A DNA stretch of 64,000 nt from Selenomonadaceae bacterium (GTDB taxonomy: Bacteria > Bacillota > Negativicutes > Selenomonadales > Selenomonadaceae). Position 1 is the stretch's first letter, and the number at the start of each line of letters is the position of its first letter. Location: assembly GCA_017518105.1 (NCBI GenBank), contig JAFWWC010000022.1, forward strand, positions 1 to 64,000, given 5' to 3'. The translations under genes were made by a program, and so were the position numbers. Under the pieces are notes generated by a model. It did no database searches and had not been told where the DNA came from. It was given only the letters and a program-made list of their open reading frames with translations. This document shows, one piece after another, positions 34,895-42,355 of this stretch.

Positions 34895-35374
34895 GTGTTG
34901 GATAGTTTAAGTCAGCTAGACAAGGAGATTATCAAGGCGTTGCAGGAGGATTTTCCGCTGTGCGAGGAGCCGTATAAAATTTTGGCACAGCGCGTCGGCA
35001 TAAGTGAGGAAGATTTTTTGAAACGTGTAAGGGCACTGGTCGAAGAAAAAAAAATTCGCAAGATGGGAGCAGTGCTCCGACATCGCGAAGTTGGTTTCAA
35101 TGCAAATGCTCTGTGTGCGTGGCAGGTGCCGCCCGATAAGCTAGACGACATTGCACAGGTCATGAGCTCACATGCGGCGGTTTCTCATTGCTACGACAGG
35201 ACGCCCGCGCCGAATTGGAATTATAATCTTTATACGATGATTCATGCGAAGACCCGCGACGAGTGCGAGCAAATTATAAATGAACTCTCGACTATGACGG
35301 GCGTCACCGATTACAAAATCCTTTACACTAAGCGGGAGTGGAAAAAGACCGGCATGAAATATTTTTGCGAATGA
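34895..35374 (+). CDS. ahbB: siroheme decarboxylase subunit beta
   Basis: A 159-residue partner of AhbA with the same Lrp-like fold: LAQRVGISEEDFLKRVRAL helix-turn-helix, then MGAVLRHREVGFNANAL and CYDRTPAPNWNYNLYTMIH, and the C-terminal TKREWKKTGMKYF characteristic of AhbB. The start is GTG 34895 or TTG 34898; GGAGG lies close to both. The other haem-pathway genes (ahbC, ahbD) are not in the window, so whether haem is made cannot be judged. The terminator overlaps its stop codon. Confidence 0.8.
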   Translation: MLDSLSQLDKEIIKALQEDFPLCEEPYKILAQRVGISEEDFLKRVRALVEEKKIRKMGAVLRHREVGFNANALCAWQVPPDKLDDIAQVMSSHAAVSHCYDRTPAPNWNYNLYTMIHAKTRDECEQIINELSTMTGVTDYKILYTKREWKKTGMKYFCE

Positions 35375-35405
35375 CGAGCTGTCAATGTGGCGGCTCGTTT
35401 TTTTA
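35374..35405 (+). terminator. rho-independent terminator after ahbB
   Basis: ACGAGC pairs with GCTCGT across 13 bases, followed by seven T. It also lies at the 3' end of the convergent asparagine-synthetase-like gene. Confidence 0.75.
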
Positions 35406-37460
35406 TATGTCGCTTTGATGGGGTTGCCACTCGATTTGTATCTTAAATTCCTCACTAGCTTTTACGTCTATATCATGTCGGTAAGGTTTAGATTGCCAAG
35501 CGGGCGTAAGTTTATCCAATATAGTACTTCCATTTACAATTAAAGTTGTGTAGTCTATTTTGTAAGGAATAGGTTTAGAGCGTTCTTTTGAAGTGTCAAT
35601 ATATGGTCCTCCAAGACATAATCTAATTTTTCCGTCCACATTAACTTTAATAACAATTTCTATTTTGCCCGTATAAGAAGTTACCATATAACAATTTCCA
35701 AATCCCTGCCACCATTCGGGTTTAGATACTTTGGCTTGTGAATCGGAAACATAATCTATTTGATAGCTTCCTTCATCTTTGTTTTTAACCATAAAAATAA
35801 AGATTACAGCATTAAAGTAACGATTGAATTTACTGAGTATCTGACTATCGTTGTGGATTATTGCTGAATCTTGTTCAATGAAACGTTGGATGTCGCTATA
35901 TGGGGAACGATTACATTGACTTATCTCCACATCTTCCAAAACTCGCGTAATACCTACGACAGAATACACGTAATTAAGATATCCAAAAAGGCGGTTTTCG
36001 CAATAAGTCGCCGCATAATGATAAAGTTCGTCATCAAAATACGCGCTGAACAACCCGTAAGTTCTACTCGAATCAAAGACAGCTTTTAAACAAATTCGAA
36101 ATATTTCGTATGAATTAGCTTTATTGTTCTTACCTTTAGCGAGAATTTGTTCCGTTTTTTTATCACGCGGCTGCAAATGAAATTGCCCCCCCCCTGTTGC
36201 TATAGCAACATCTTTGCATGGGAAGCGTTCGTTAATCTTCTTTGCGTATTCAATAGTTTCGGGCGCAATAGCCCTGTTACCTTGAAAAGGAAACGTCAAT
36301 AAATCGGGCGCAAAGCGGCTAAAGATAAGTGCTGACAACAAATTCGGGTCGGAACAGTCTTTTGTTTCGAGTTGCAACGTCCTAATTTCAGGATCAAGCA
36401 ACGGCGAAAGCAATATTTCATTTGAAAAATACTTGTCAAGTGCAAATTTCCCAAAATGATGTCTGCACCTTGTCTCTTGATAATAAAATTGTGGAATATA
36501 TGGAGATTCAGCATCTTTGATTTTATATTTATCGCGAACCTCATTAAAAGCTCGCTCAATTATATTTTTTGAAGAATTGTAAAGTATCGGAGATAAAAGA
36601 CGACTATATTTATTTAATTTATACTGTGTCCATTCTATAAATTTTGTCGGCAGATCATACCAATAATGACGAATGGTCTCGCCACCATATCCGTTGAGAG
36701 AATAGACTTTGTCAACGCCCTTTCTTGGCATACAAAGAACTTTGTGTATAGTTTGGCGTTGATAGAGATTTGAATTCCAAATATCCGTTAAGCTATAATT
36801 TAAAAATTCATTTTTAGGGACAGGCGTGTTCAATTCAAATCCGTAATGGGTTGCAATTTGAGTTGCTATCTCATAATCCTCTTTGTAGGCAGGAGCATTT
36901 ATAGAAGAAATACTAGCTTTATGATAATCTATTCCAGAATTTATAAGGTTGACAAAAGCGAGGCGACTATCGAAACCGCCCGATAAATCTGTTTTGATAA
37001 ATTTCGTATGTTGAGCTATACCATTCAGGATTCCCACCCAGAACTCAAGCCAACGATTTAGAGTATCCATTGCCTCTTGTGAGTCAAGTGCAATTTTTTG
37101 TTCTTTATAATCAATCAACTCAATCTGCAGATTTTTCTTTGCAACGTCAATGTAAATAACTGCATTTCTTTCGATAAGCTGAATTTCATTTACGGCAGTT
37201 TCTAAATAAGCCTGATTACACAAACCACATGTTAGCAAATAATGGCAATAGTCGCGGTTGAGAGTCAGCGGATATTTAAACTTCACATGGTCGACAAGGC
37301 GGAAGAAAGAATTACTCAGCGCAAAATAATCGTCATGACGGAAAAGATAAATGCCCCACGAGCCATTCAAGTCCTGCTTAATGGTTATCTTGTCGTCCTT
37401 GACTTCGACGTAGACATAACAGCCGCGTCCATCCAAACCTGCGATTGCTTCCGTCGTCAA
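35403..37460 (-). CDS. asparagine-synthetase-like protein, main part of a disrupted gene, with a G9 tract
   Basis: About 685 residues, AT-rich. Residues 1-130 look like an inactive glutamine-amidotransferase fold (GLDGRGCYVYVEV, LNGSWGIYLFRHDDYFALSN). They are followed by the synthetase domain with its PP-loop, KTDLSGGFDSRLAF. The last 170 residues, beta-rich, are not part of asparagine synthetases. Such proteins in surface-sugar loci may amidate a glycan or lipid; this is inference. The natural 5' end lies upstream in another frame at 37536-37730, so the TTG at 37460 is only the first usable codon. A run of nine G on the coding strand (36186-36194) encodes Gly-Gly-Gly in frame and could slip. 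Confidence 0.7.
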   Translation of the reverse strand: MTTEAIAGLDGRGCYVYVEVKDDKITIKQDLNGSWGIYLFRHDDYFALSNSFFRLVDHVKFKYPLTLNRDYCHYLLTCGLCNQAYLETAVNEIQLIERNAVIYIDVAKKNLQIELIDYKEQKIALDSQEAMDTLNRWLEFWVGILNGIAQHTKFIKTDLSGGFDSRLAFVNLINSGIDYHKASISSINAPAYKEDYEIATQIATHYGFELNTPVPKNEFLNYSLTDIWNSNLYQRQTIHKVLCMPRKGVDKVYSLNGYGGETIRHYWYDLPTKFIEWTQYKLNKYSRLLSPILYNSSKNIIERAFNEVRDKYKIKDAESPYIPQFYYQETRCRHHFGKFALDKYFSNEILLSPLLDPEIRTLQLETKDCSDPNLLSALIFSRFAPDLLTFPFQGNRAIAPETIEYAKKINERFPCKDVAIATGGGQFHLQPRDKKTEQILAKGKNNKANSYEIFRICLKAVFDSSRTYGLFSAYFDDELYHYAATYCENRLFGYLNYVYSVVGITRVLEDVEISQCNRSPYSDIQRFIEQDSAIIHNDSQILSKFNRYFNAVIFIFMVKNKDEGSYQIDYVSDSQAKVSKPEWWQGFGNCYMVTSYTGKIEIVIKVNVDGKIRLCLGGPYIDTSKERSKPIPYKIDYTTLIVNGSTILDKLTPAWQSKPYRHDIDVKASEEFKIQIEWQPHQSDI
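36186..36194. repeat. homopolymeric C9/G9 tract inside the asparagine-synthetase-like gene
   Basis: Nine C on the plus strand, read as GGG-GGG-GGG (residues in ATGGGQFH) on the coding strand. In frame as sequenced. Tracts of this length are classic switch sites for phase variation. Confidence 0.9.
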
Positions 37461-37535
37461 GTTATCTTCCTCGTAAATGCCCGTGCGTTGAATTGAATAG
37501 CCGTAAAGACGCGAGCGTATTTGCGGTTGATTATT

Positions 37536-37730
37536 TTAGTCAATATTTATAGTACGAAGATCTTGTCTAGATATGGAATTGTTCAGCTGAGGACGCACTT
37601 GCGGCAAGTTATTCGAGTCGATAAGGAAGAATTCTTTTTCTACGTCGAAATAATTGACGCTATTCTTCTCAAGCTCGGTGATTTGCTCCAAAATTTTTTT
37701 GTGATCGTCAGCGTTTATCATGTGCACCAT
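37536..37730 (-). pseudogene. separated 5' end of the asparagine-synthetase-like gene
   Basis: A 64-codon frame (MVHMINADDHKKILEQITEL to LIDSNNLPQVRPQL) starting with an ATG, then a diverging tail and a stop. After that stop, codons in the main gene's frame read NNQPQIRSRLYGYSIQR, which repeats NNLPQVRPQL in altered form. The likeliest history is a partial tandem duplication or insertion at this point, which split the N-terminus from the rest. GGATGG-type ribosome sequence lies upstream. Confidence 0.6.
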
Positions 37731-37747
37731 CCTTTTTATTGATTATA

Positions 37748-37789
37748 GATTCGTTAATCGCGAATAATTGATTCGTTAATCGCGAATAA
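37748..37789. repeat. 20-bp direct repeat, two copies
   Basis: gattcgttaatcgcgaataa occurs at 37748-37767 and again at 37770-37789, two bases apart. Each copy contains the small inverted repeat attcg/cgaat. Confidence 0.9.
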
Positions 37790-37808
37790 ATTCCTGCAAT
37801 GTTTGCAC
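37776..37808 (-). pseudogene. tail of a lost paralogue of the adjacent histidine kinase
   Basis: Eleven minus-strand codons read VQTLQEFIRD-stop, closely matching the last residues of the neighbouring kinase (YKTLQELIKE-stop). They lie just beyond that gene's own end, so a second copy of a receiver-domain gene once ended here and was deleted. Confidence 0.5.
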
Positions 37809-37838
37809 AAAAAAGCTTTCTGCGCGGGAGCTGATTTT

Positions 37839-40670
37839 TTATTCCTTGATGAGTTCCTGCAATGTCTTGTAAAGGTGTTCGGGGTCGGCGGGCTTGGTTA
37901 GGTGCGCATTCATGCCGGCTTTGAGTGAGCGTTGCACGTCCTCATCGAAGGCATTAGCAGTCATTGCGATAATCGGCACGGTTTTTGCGTCGGGGTGGTC
38001 GAGGGCGCGAATCGCTTCCGTAGCCTTTAGCCCGTCCATTACCGGCATACGAATATCCATCAAGATTGCGTCATAGAATCCGGGCGGCGACTCGGCGAAT
38101 TTCTCTACGGCAATCTTCCCGTTCTCGGCGTGGTCTGAAATCATGCCGCGCATTTCCAGAATCATCATCATAATTTCGGCGTTGACTGGCATATCCTCCA
38201 CGACAAGAATTTTGCGCCCCTCAAGCTCGACAACTTTTTTCTCTGGTACGGTCTGGCGTTTGCGATTGAAAGCTTGTTGGAATTCGTAAAGGACATTAGT
38301 TGAGGCGAGCGGCTTGCTCATGAACGTATCGACGCCGGCTTTTAGTGCCTCTTCCTCAATCTCGTACCAGTCGTAAGCCGTAAGGACGATAACCGTTGTA
38401 TCGAGTCCGAGAATTTTTCTAATGTCGCGGGTCAGGGCAATGCCGTCCTTTTCTGGCATGAGCCAATCGACAAGAATCAAGTTGTAATCCTCGCGGCGGG
38501 CGTGACGCATCTCTATCAGCTCCAAAGCCTCCTTGCCTCCCGCGCAAGTGTCAGCCGCAATGCCGACCTCGCTTAGCACTGACTTAGCATGTTCGCGGGC
38601 AAGCAATTCATCGTCGACAATCAGCACGGAGAAATCTTGCGGGCGCATTTCGTGCGACTCTTCGCCCTCGCCGCGTGCCGAATCTTTCAGCGGAACATTG
38701 ATAACAAACTCGGTGCCAACGCCCTTAGTTGATTCAACGGTTATCGAGCCGTTCATCATCTGCACGATATTTTTTGTAATGGCAAGCCCCAAGCCCGACC
38801 CGCCGTAGCGTGAAGTGGTCGTGTCGTCCTCCTGGCTGAACGGTTCAAAAATCCGCGGCAGGTAGTCTTTGCTCATGCCAATGCCCGTGTCCTTTATCGT
38901 GAATCGGAAGTTCGATTGCCCGTCGAACTGTGCAGTACATTCGATAATCAAAGTGACAGTGCCGCCCGCGTCTGTGAACTTGACCGCATTGCCTAGGATA
39001 TTAATCAGCACTTGCTCAAGTTTGGTGTCGTCGCCGATGTAGTACTTGCCGATTTCGCCTTTGAGTTGGCAATCGTAGTTCAAGCCCTTGTCCTTGCATT
39101 GTCCGTCGATTAGGCTGTTGATTTGATAAACAAAGGACGTAAAGGAAAATTCTTCGTTGCGGAAGGACATGCGCCCCGACTCTATGCGGCTCATGTCTAG
39201 TATATCGTTGATGATTGACAGCAGGTAACGTGCGCTTGAGCCGATTTTCTCCAGGTAGCCTTTAAGCGTCGGCGTCAAGTCCGGATCGTGCAGTGCTATG
39301 TTATCAAGCCCGATAATCGCGTTCATTGGAGTTCTAATCTCGTGGCTCATTCGGGAGAGGAAAGCTGTTTTGGCTACGTTGGCTTGCTTTGCCTCGTTGA
39401 GGGCGGCTTTTAGGCGGGAGTTCTGCTGAATTTGTTTCTGCTGAATTTCGGTCGTGTCGCTCTTGAGGAGGATAAAGAAATCTGCGCGGGGGTCAATGGC
39501 GTAGAAGTCGAGCCGCTTATAAAAAGTTTCGCCGCCGATATTGCAAGCAATGTTTACGACGTAGGGTTCAGCGGTTTTGAGCTTATCTTTAATCGTGGAA
39601 ATTCGGAGAGCGTCGCCGAGGTTCTTTTTAGTCGAGTCGTCGCCTTCAAGGACGGGAATGACTTGTTCCTTAAGGTAAGTGTCGTAGCGTCCTTCGCGGG
39701 TCTTCGGGAAGATTGAACCCTTAGCGATAAGTGACGCATCGCCGACGACCACGCTATACTTATCGTTGACGAGGTAAGCAACCATATCGAATTGCCGCGC
39801 CAAAATTTTATCAAGCAACGCGCCTTGGACTTTTTCCTTGCCAGCCTCTTGCTCAGAGATAAACGCGATAATCTCGTTGGATATGGGGTGGCGCGTGAAG
39901 ACTGCACGATAGCTCACGTAACAATAGTGACCGTCCTTGCGCCTAGAGAACAAATACATATCAAGCTTAGTCTCGCCCCGCTCGAACCGCAATTTGATAT
40001 TCTCCACGCTGAAGGTTATAAGGAAGGTCTCGCGCTCCTCGTCAATCGGATAGTTCACCGCACGCAGATTAATCAGCTCGGAATACGGGCGAATCACAGA
40101 ATCAGTTCCGAACAAGTCCCGCCCTTGAATATCCTCTACCTTGTTGCGGGTGATGTTTGCCCTGAACATGGAAAGCGTCCGCTCGTTCATGCGGTAGAAG
40201 TTGTCGCCGATTGTCATATACGTCGTCTGCAGTCTCTGCGCGTAGACCTTAAGCGACGTGACATCAAAAAACGTGCAATAAATGTAATGCTCCTCGAAGT
40301 CATCAACAAAGGTATAAGTCACGTTGCACCAGACGACCTCGCCTTTGGTGGTTATCTGCCTAATCGTCAAATCTTTCGTGCTGTCTTCGGAGACCCGGCG
40401 GCGGAGCATTCTCTTTACTGCTAATCGGTCGTCGGGGTGCGTGAAGGCAATTACTCCACGTTCCTCAAAAAGTTTCATCGCCTCCTCGACGTTGCTTTGC
40501 ACGAGCTTAGCAAAACCTTTTGACACGAAGACGACTTCAAACCGCCCGTCGTTTTTTTCTCGCAGGAGGAGTATCGCACCCTCCATTTGACGAACCAACT
40601 TAAAAAAATAACTCCGCGCAGATTGTCTGTCGTGTTCCGATACTTTATCGGGCGGCATTGGGTTATTCAT
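37839..40670 (-). CDS. hybrid sensor histidine kinase with two receiver domains
   Basis: A 943-residue cytoplasmic signalling protein without membrane segments. The N-terminal 410 residues hold PAS-like domains (VVFVSKGFAKLVQ, FTHPDDR near 76-82, CTFFDVTSL) that probably sense an internal signal. HisKA follows, with phospho-His443 in SHEIRTPMNAIIGL, then HATPase_c (NILGNAVKFTDAGG, KDTGIGM, YGGSGLGLAITK). Two receiver domains complete it: VLIVDDELLAREH with Asp in LVDWLMPEKDG, and ILVVEDMPVNAEIM with Asp in LMDIRMPVMDG. No separate output domain or partner regulator lies beside it. An extended -10 promoter lies at 40731. Confidence 0.93.
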   Translation of the reverse strand: MNNPMPPDKVSEHDRQSARSYFFKLVRQMEGAILLLREKNDGRFEVVFVSKGFAKLVQSNVEEAMKLFEERGVIAFTHPDDRLAVKRMLRRRVSEDSTKDLTIRQITTKGEVVWCNVTYTFVDDFEEHYIYCTFFDVTSLKVYAQRLQTTYMTIGDNFYRMNERTLSMFRANITRNKVEDIQGRDLFGTDSVIRPYSELINLRAVNYPIDEERETFLITFSVENIKLRFERGETKLDMYLFSRRKDGHYCYVSYRAVFTRHPISNEIIAFISEQEAGKEKVQGALLDKILARQFDMVAYLVNDKYSVVVGDASLIAKGSIFPKTREGRYDTYLKEQVIPVLEGDDSTKKNLGDALRISTIKDKLKTAEPYVVNIACNIGGETFYKRLDFYAIDPRADFFILLKSDTTEIQQKQIQQNSRLKAALNEAKQANVAKTAFLSRMSHEIRTPMNAIIGLDNIALHDPDLTPTLKGYLEKIGSSARYLLSIINDILDMSRIESGRMSFRNEEFSFTSFVYQINSLIDGQCKDKGLNYDCQLKGEIGKYYIGDDTKLEQVLINILGNAVKFTDAGGTVTLIIECTAQFDGQSNFRFTIKDTGIGMSKDYLPRIFEPFSQEDDTTTSRYGGSGLGLAITKNIVQMMNGSITVESTKGVGTEFVINVPLKDSARGEGEESHEMRPQDFSVLIVDDELLAREHAKSVLSEVGIAADTCAGGKEALELIEMRHARREDYNLILVDWLMPEKDGIALTRDIRKILGLDTTVIVLTAYDWYEIEEEALKAGVDTFMSKPLASTNVLYEFQQAFNRKRQTVPEKKVVELEGRKILVVEDMPVNAEIMMMILEMRGMISDHAENGKIAVEKFAESPPGFYDAILMDIRMPVMDGLKATEAIRALDHPDAKTVPIIAMTANAFDEDVQRSLKAGMNAHLTKPADPEHLYKTLQELIKE

Positions 40671-40730
40671 TGATGCTTCCTCTCTCTCAAAAATTTTGGC
40701 GGTTGAGACTCGTCTTGAATCTCGCCGCCC

Positions 40731-40736
40731 ATTATA
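40731..40736 (-). promoter_or_regulatory. extended -10 promoter of the histidine kinase gene
   Basis: Minus strand TGCTATAATGGGCGG: perfect TATAAT with TG extension; no good -35. Near-identical sequences stand before the P-loop/Asp23 gene (42001) and cobD (51846). Confidence 0.6.
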
Positions 40737-40767
40737 GCAGGTCTTTGCCGTTTGTGCGAACGTTTTT

Positions 40768-40796
40768 TTGCCCTGATAAAGTCGCCGTGATATAAT
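40768..40796 (+). promoter_or_regulatory. promoter of the small hydrophobic toxin-like ORF
   Basis: -35 TTGCCC (40768-40773), 17-bp spacer with TG extension, perfect -10 TATAAT (40791-40796). Start of RNA expected near 40803. Confidence 0.65.
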
Positions 40797-40810
40797 CCTG
40801 CCAATGCCGA

Positions 40811-40840
40811 CCCTCTTAAGGCGGTAACGCTTGAGAAGGG
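40811..40840 (+). promoter_or_regulatory. leader hairpin covering the ribosome site of the small ORF
   Basis: CCCTCTTAAGGCG folds onto CGCTTGAGAAGGG (11 of 13 positions pair) across GTAA. The 3' arm contains the first bases of the ribosome site GGGAGG (40838-40843), so the hairpin could hold translation down, as in known type I toxin mRNAs. Confidence 0.55.
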
Positions 40841-40852
40841 AGGTGATAGCCC

Positions 40853-40945
40853 ATGAAGGAGCTAGTCTCGTTCGCCGTGGGTCTGATTTCCAGCATTCTC
40901 GGAAGCATTGTTGGTAATCTTATCTGCGAGTACGTTCTCAAGTAG
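40853..40945 (+). CDS. 30-residue hydrophobic peptide, candidate type I toxin
   Basis: A tiny gene: ATG 40853, GGGAGGTGATAGCCC directly before it, stop at 40943. The peptide starts MKELVSFAVG, has one membrane-spanning stretch and ends ICEYVLK, the size and charge pattern of Fst/par-type and similar membrane toxins. Support comes from its surroundings: its own consensus promoter, a leader hairpin over the ribosome site, a strong hairpin 55 nt after the stop, and a good promoter on the other strand that would make an RNA ending at the same hairpin. No sequence family could be assigned by eye. Confidence 0.6.
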   Translation: MKELVSFAVGLISSILGSIVGNLICEYVLK

Positions 40946-40997
40946 CAGGCGCGTTATTCTAGGTGCCCTTGAAATCGGACTGGTCATCTGATTAGGC

Positions 40998-41043
40998 AAA
41001 ACGAAGCCCCCGTCGGTTAGTCACTCCGGCGGAGGTTCTTCGT
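40998..41043. terminator. hairpin shared by toxin-like mRNA and antisense RNA
   Basis: ACGAAG pairs with CTTCGT and, after a bulge, CCGTCGG with CCGGCGG, loop TTAGTCACT. On the minus strand it is followed by TTTT and works as a terminator. On the plus strand there is no T-run, so it would mainly protect the 3' end. Confidence 0.65.
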
Positions 41044-41086
41044 CTGTGATAGCTATGAAGTGCATCATCTCGTTCGCTTTTGATGC
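40998..41086 (-). ncRNA. predicted antisense RNA of about 90 nt (candidate antitoxin)
   Basis: The minus-strand promoter at 41093-41121 would start an RNA near 41086 that reaches the terminator hairpin at 41043-40998. No gene lies in that span. It overlaps the 3' end of the toxin-like mRNA, giving the convergent layout with a shared terminator known from the pAD1 par locus. Predicted from promoter and terminator only. Confidence 0.5.
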
Positions 41087-41092
41087 GTGGAC

Positions 41093-41121
41093 AATTTATC
41101 ATACCCGTTTTAACTTGTCAA
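41093..41121 (-). promoter_or_regulatory. antisense-RNA promoter
   Basis: Minus strand: consensus -35 TTGACA (41116-41121), 17-bp spacer ending TGA (extended -10), -10 TAAATT (41093-41098). It begins directly after the stop of the upstream gene, with no gene of its own to serve. Confidence 0.6.
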
Positions 41122-41970
41122 TTACCAGACTCGGCGGCGTTGTTCGACGTAGAGAGCCTGAACGCTTATATCCACGGCGTGTACAATCATCCCCGTTGTA
41201 AATTCGACGGCGTCGCGGATATGACCTTGCATTTGACGAATCAGCGTCGGGATATGACTGCCGTAGCTCAAGACGACTTCGCAAGAGATAGTCAAGCCCC
41301 TGTCCTCGTCGTCCTTGAAAATGTGCTTAACCGTGATATTCTTCAAGCTCTTGACGAACTCACGAGCCCTAACGATTCTTTCCACGATGACTTGAATAAC
41401 TTTATCGTCGATGATTAATTTGCCGTAGTAGCTGAAGACTGGACGCACGATTGACTTTTCGCCGAGCTTGCGACGCTTAACGGACGATTGCTTGAAGATT
41501 GATTGCAGAGGATTGACTAGGAAGCCTGAGAAGTGCGGCTTGAGTTCAATCGTCGGCACGGGGATAATATGCTTGCCTTCCTTTAGGCGGTGGAATTGAG
41601 CCGCGGCGATTTCCGAACGCGATGCAATGTCTTCTATGCGGACGATTAATTGGATTGGCGGGAGGTCGAGGGTCTTGGCGATTTTCTGAACCATGTTCTC
41701 CGATGTGCCGATAACTAAAATCCTGTGCGGCTGCATTTCCTTGATAGCCTCGCGAACGTCGTCGGCATGACCAGGCAAGACGAATATCGCCCGCCTAACT
41801 GCCATAATTTTGCTTTTCTCCGTCTTAGCACTTTCGCCCGCGACAATGTGCCCGTCCTTAATCAAAATGCCGTCATCAATGATGGCGTCTGCTCCGTGTT
41901 CGCGGGCAACTTGCAAGGCTCGATGACTCTTGCCCGTGCCGCTCGGTCCAACTAATGCAATCACGTCCAT
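41122..41970 (-). CDS. P-loop protein fused to an Asp23/Gls24-like domain
   Basis: A 282-residue cytoplasmic protein. The N-terminus is a nucleotide-binding domain with Walker A GPSGTGKSHRA and a later DDGILIKDG. The C-terminal 130 residues (YYGKLIIDDKVIQVIVER, LTISCEVVLSYGSHIPTLIRQMQGHIRDAVE, VHAVDISVQALY) match the Asp23/Gls24 (DUF322) fold of envelope-stress proteins. The pairing suggests an envelope-associated ATPase; its job is unknown. AGGAGG precedes the ATG, with an extended -10 promoter just upstream, divergent from the next gene. Confidence 0.8.
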   Translation of the reverse strand: MDVIALVGPSGTGKSHRALQVAREHGADAIIDDGILIKDGHIVAGESAKTEKSKIMAVRRAIFVLPGHADDVREAIKEMQPHRILVIGTSENMVQKIAKTLDLPPIQLIVRIEDIASRSEIAAAQFHRLKEGKHIIPVPTIELKPHFSGFLVNPLQSIFKQSSVKRRKLGEKSIVRPVFSYYGKLIIDDKVIQVIVERIVRAREFVKSLKNITVKHIFKDDEDRGLTISCEVVLSYGSHIPTLIRQMQGHIRDAVEFTTGMIVHAVDISVQALYVEQRRRVW

Positions 41971-42000
41971 TTGAAATCCTCCTAAATATCAATCGCCGCC

Positions 42001-42006
42001 ATTATA
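42001..42006 (-). promoter_or_regulatory. extended -10 promoter of the P-loop/Asp23 gene
   Basis: Minus strand GTGCTATAATGGCGGC: perfect TATAAT with TG extension; no clear -35. Confidence 0.6.
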
Positions 42007-42017
42007 GCACATGAACG

Positions 42018-42046
42018 TTGACAGCGGCGAACAAAGGTTATAAAAT
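42018..42046 (+). promoter_or_regulatory. promoter of the small acidic protein gene
   Basis: Consensus -35 TTGACA (42018-42023), 17-bp spacer, -10 TAAAAT (42041-42046). Confidence 0.65.
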
Positions 42047-42070
42047 TTTTTCAAGAAAGGAGCGATTGAC

Positions 42071-42283
42071 ATGGAAGGTTTTCGGAAGTTTATCAAGCTC
42101 GGCGACGAACGCATCAACGTGGAAGAGATTGTCAGCTACGGCATTGCCACGGACGAGGACGAAGACAGATACCTTTACGTTATGACGAAGACTTGCGAGG
42201 ACACATTCAGCTATTACGAGGACGACGTTGACTTTGACTTAGAGGACAAGCTCAGCGAGATGGACAGGTTGCTTTTAATCTAA
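42071..42283 (+). CDS. small acidic protein of unknown function
   Basis: A 70-residue soluble, strongly acidic protein (DDVDFDLEDKLSEMD near the C-terminus). The opening FRKFIKLGDERINVEEIVSYG looks like a small beta-sheet module. I do not recognise a family. AAGGAG precedes the ATG and there is a consensus promoter, so it is very likely a real gene. The carbonic anhydrase gene downstream has its own promoter. Confidence 0.7.
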   Translation: MEGFRKFIKLGDERINVEEIVSYGIATDEDEDRYLYVMTKTCEDTFSYYEDDVDFDLEDKLSEMDRLLLI

Positions 42284-42296
42284 ACGGTCGGTCGCG

Positions 42297-42325
42297 TTGA
42301 CTTTAGGCGGAGGGCATTATAGAAT
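42297..42325 (+). promoter_or_regulatory. promoter of the carbonic anhydrase gene
   Basis: -35 TTGACT (42297-42302), 17-bp spacer, -10 TAGAAT (42320-42325). Confidence 0.65.
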
Positions 42326-42355
42326 AGCCGCGATAAAATTTAGGGAGGTAATTGA

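Noticed and set aside
34424..35374. The two Lrp/AsnC-like genes as transcription regulators
   Set aside because: A tandem alpha/beta pair with the AhbB ending TKREWKKTGMKYF fits siroheme decarboxylase better, though profile searches should confirm.
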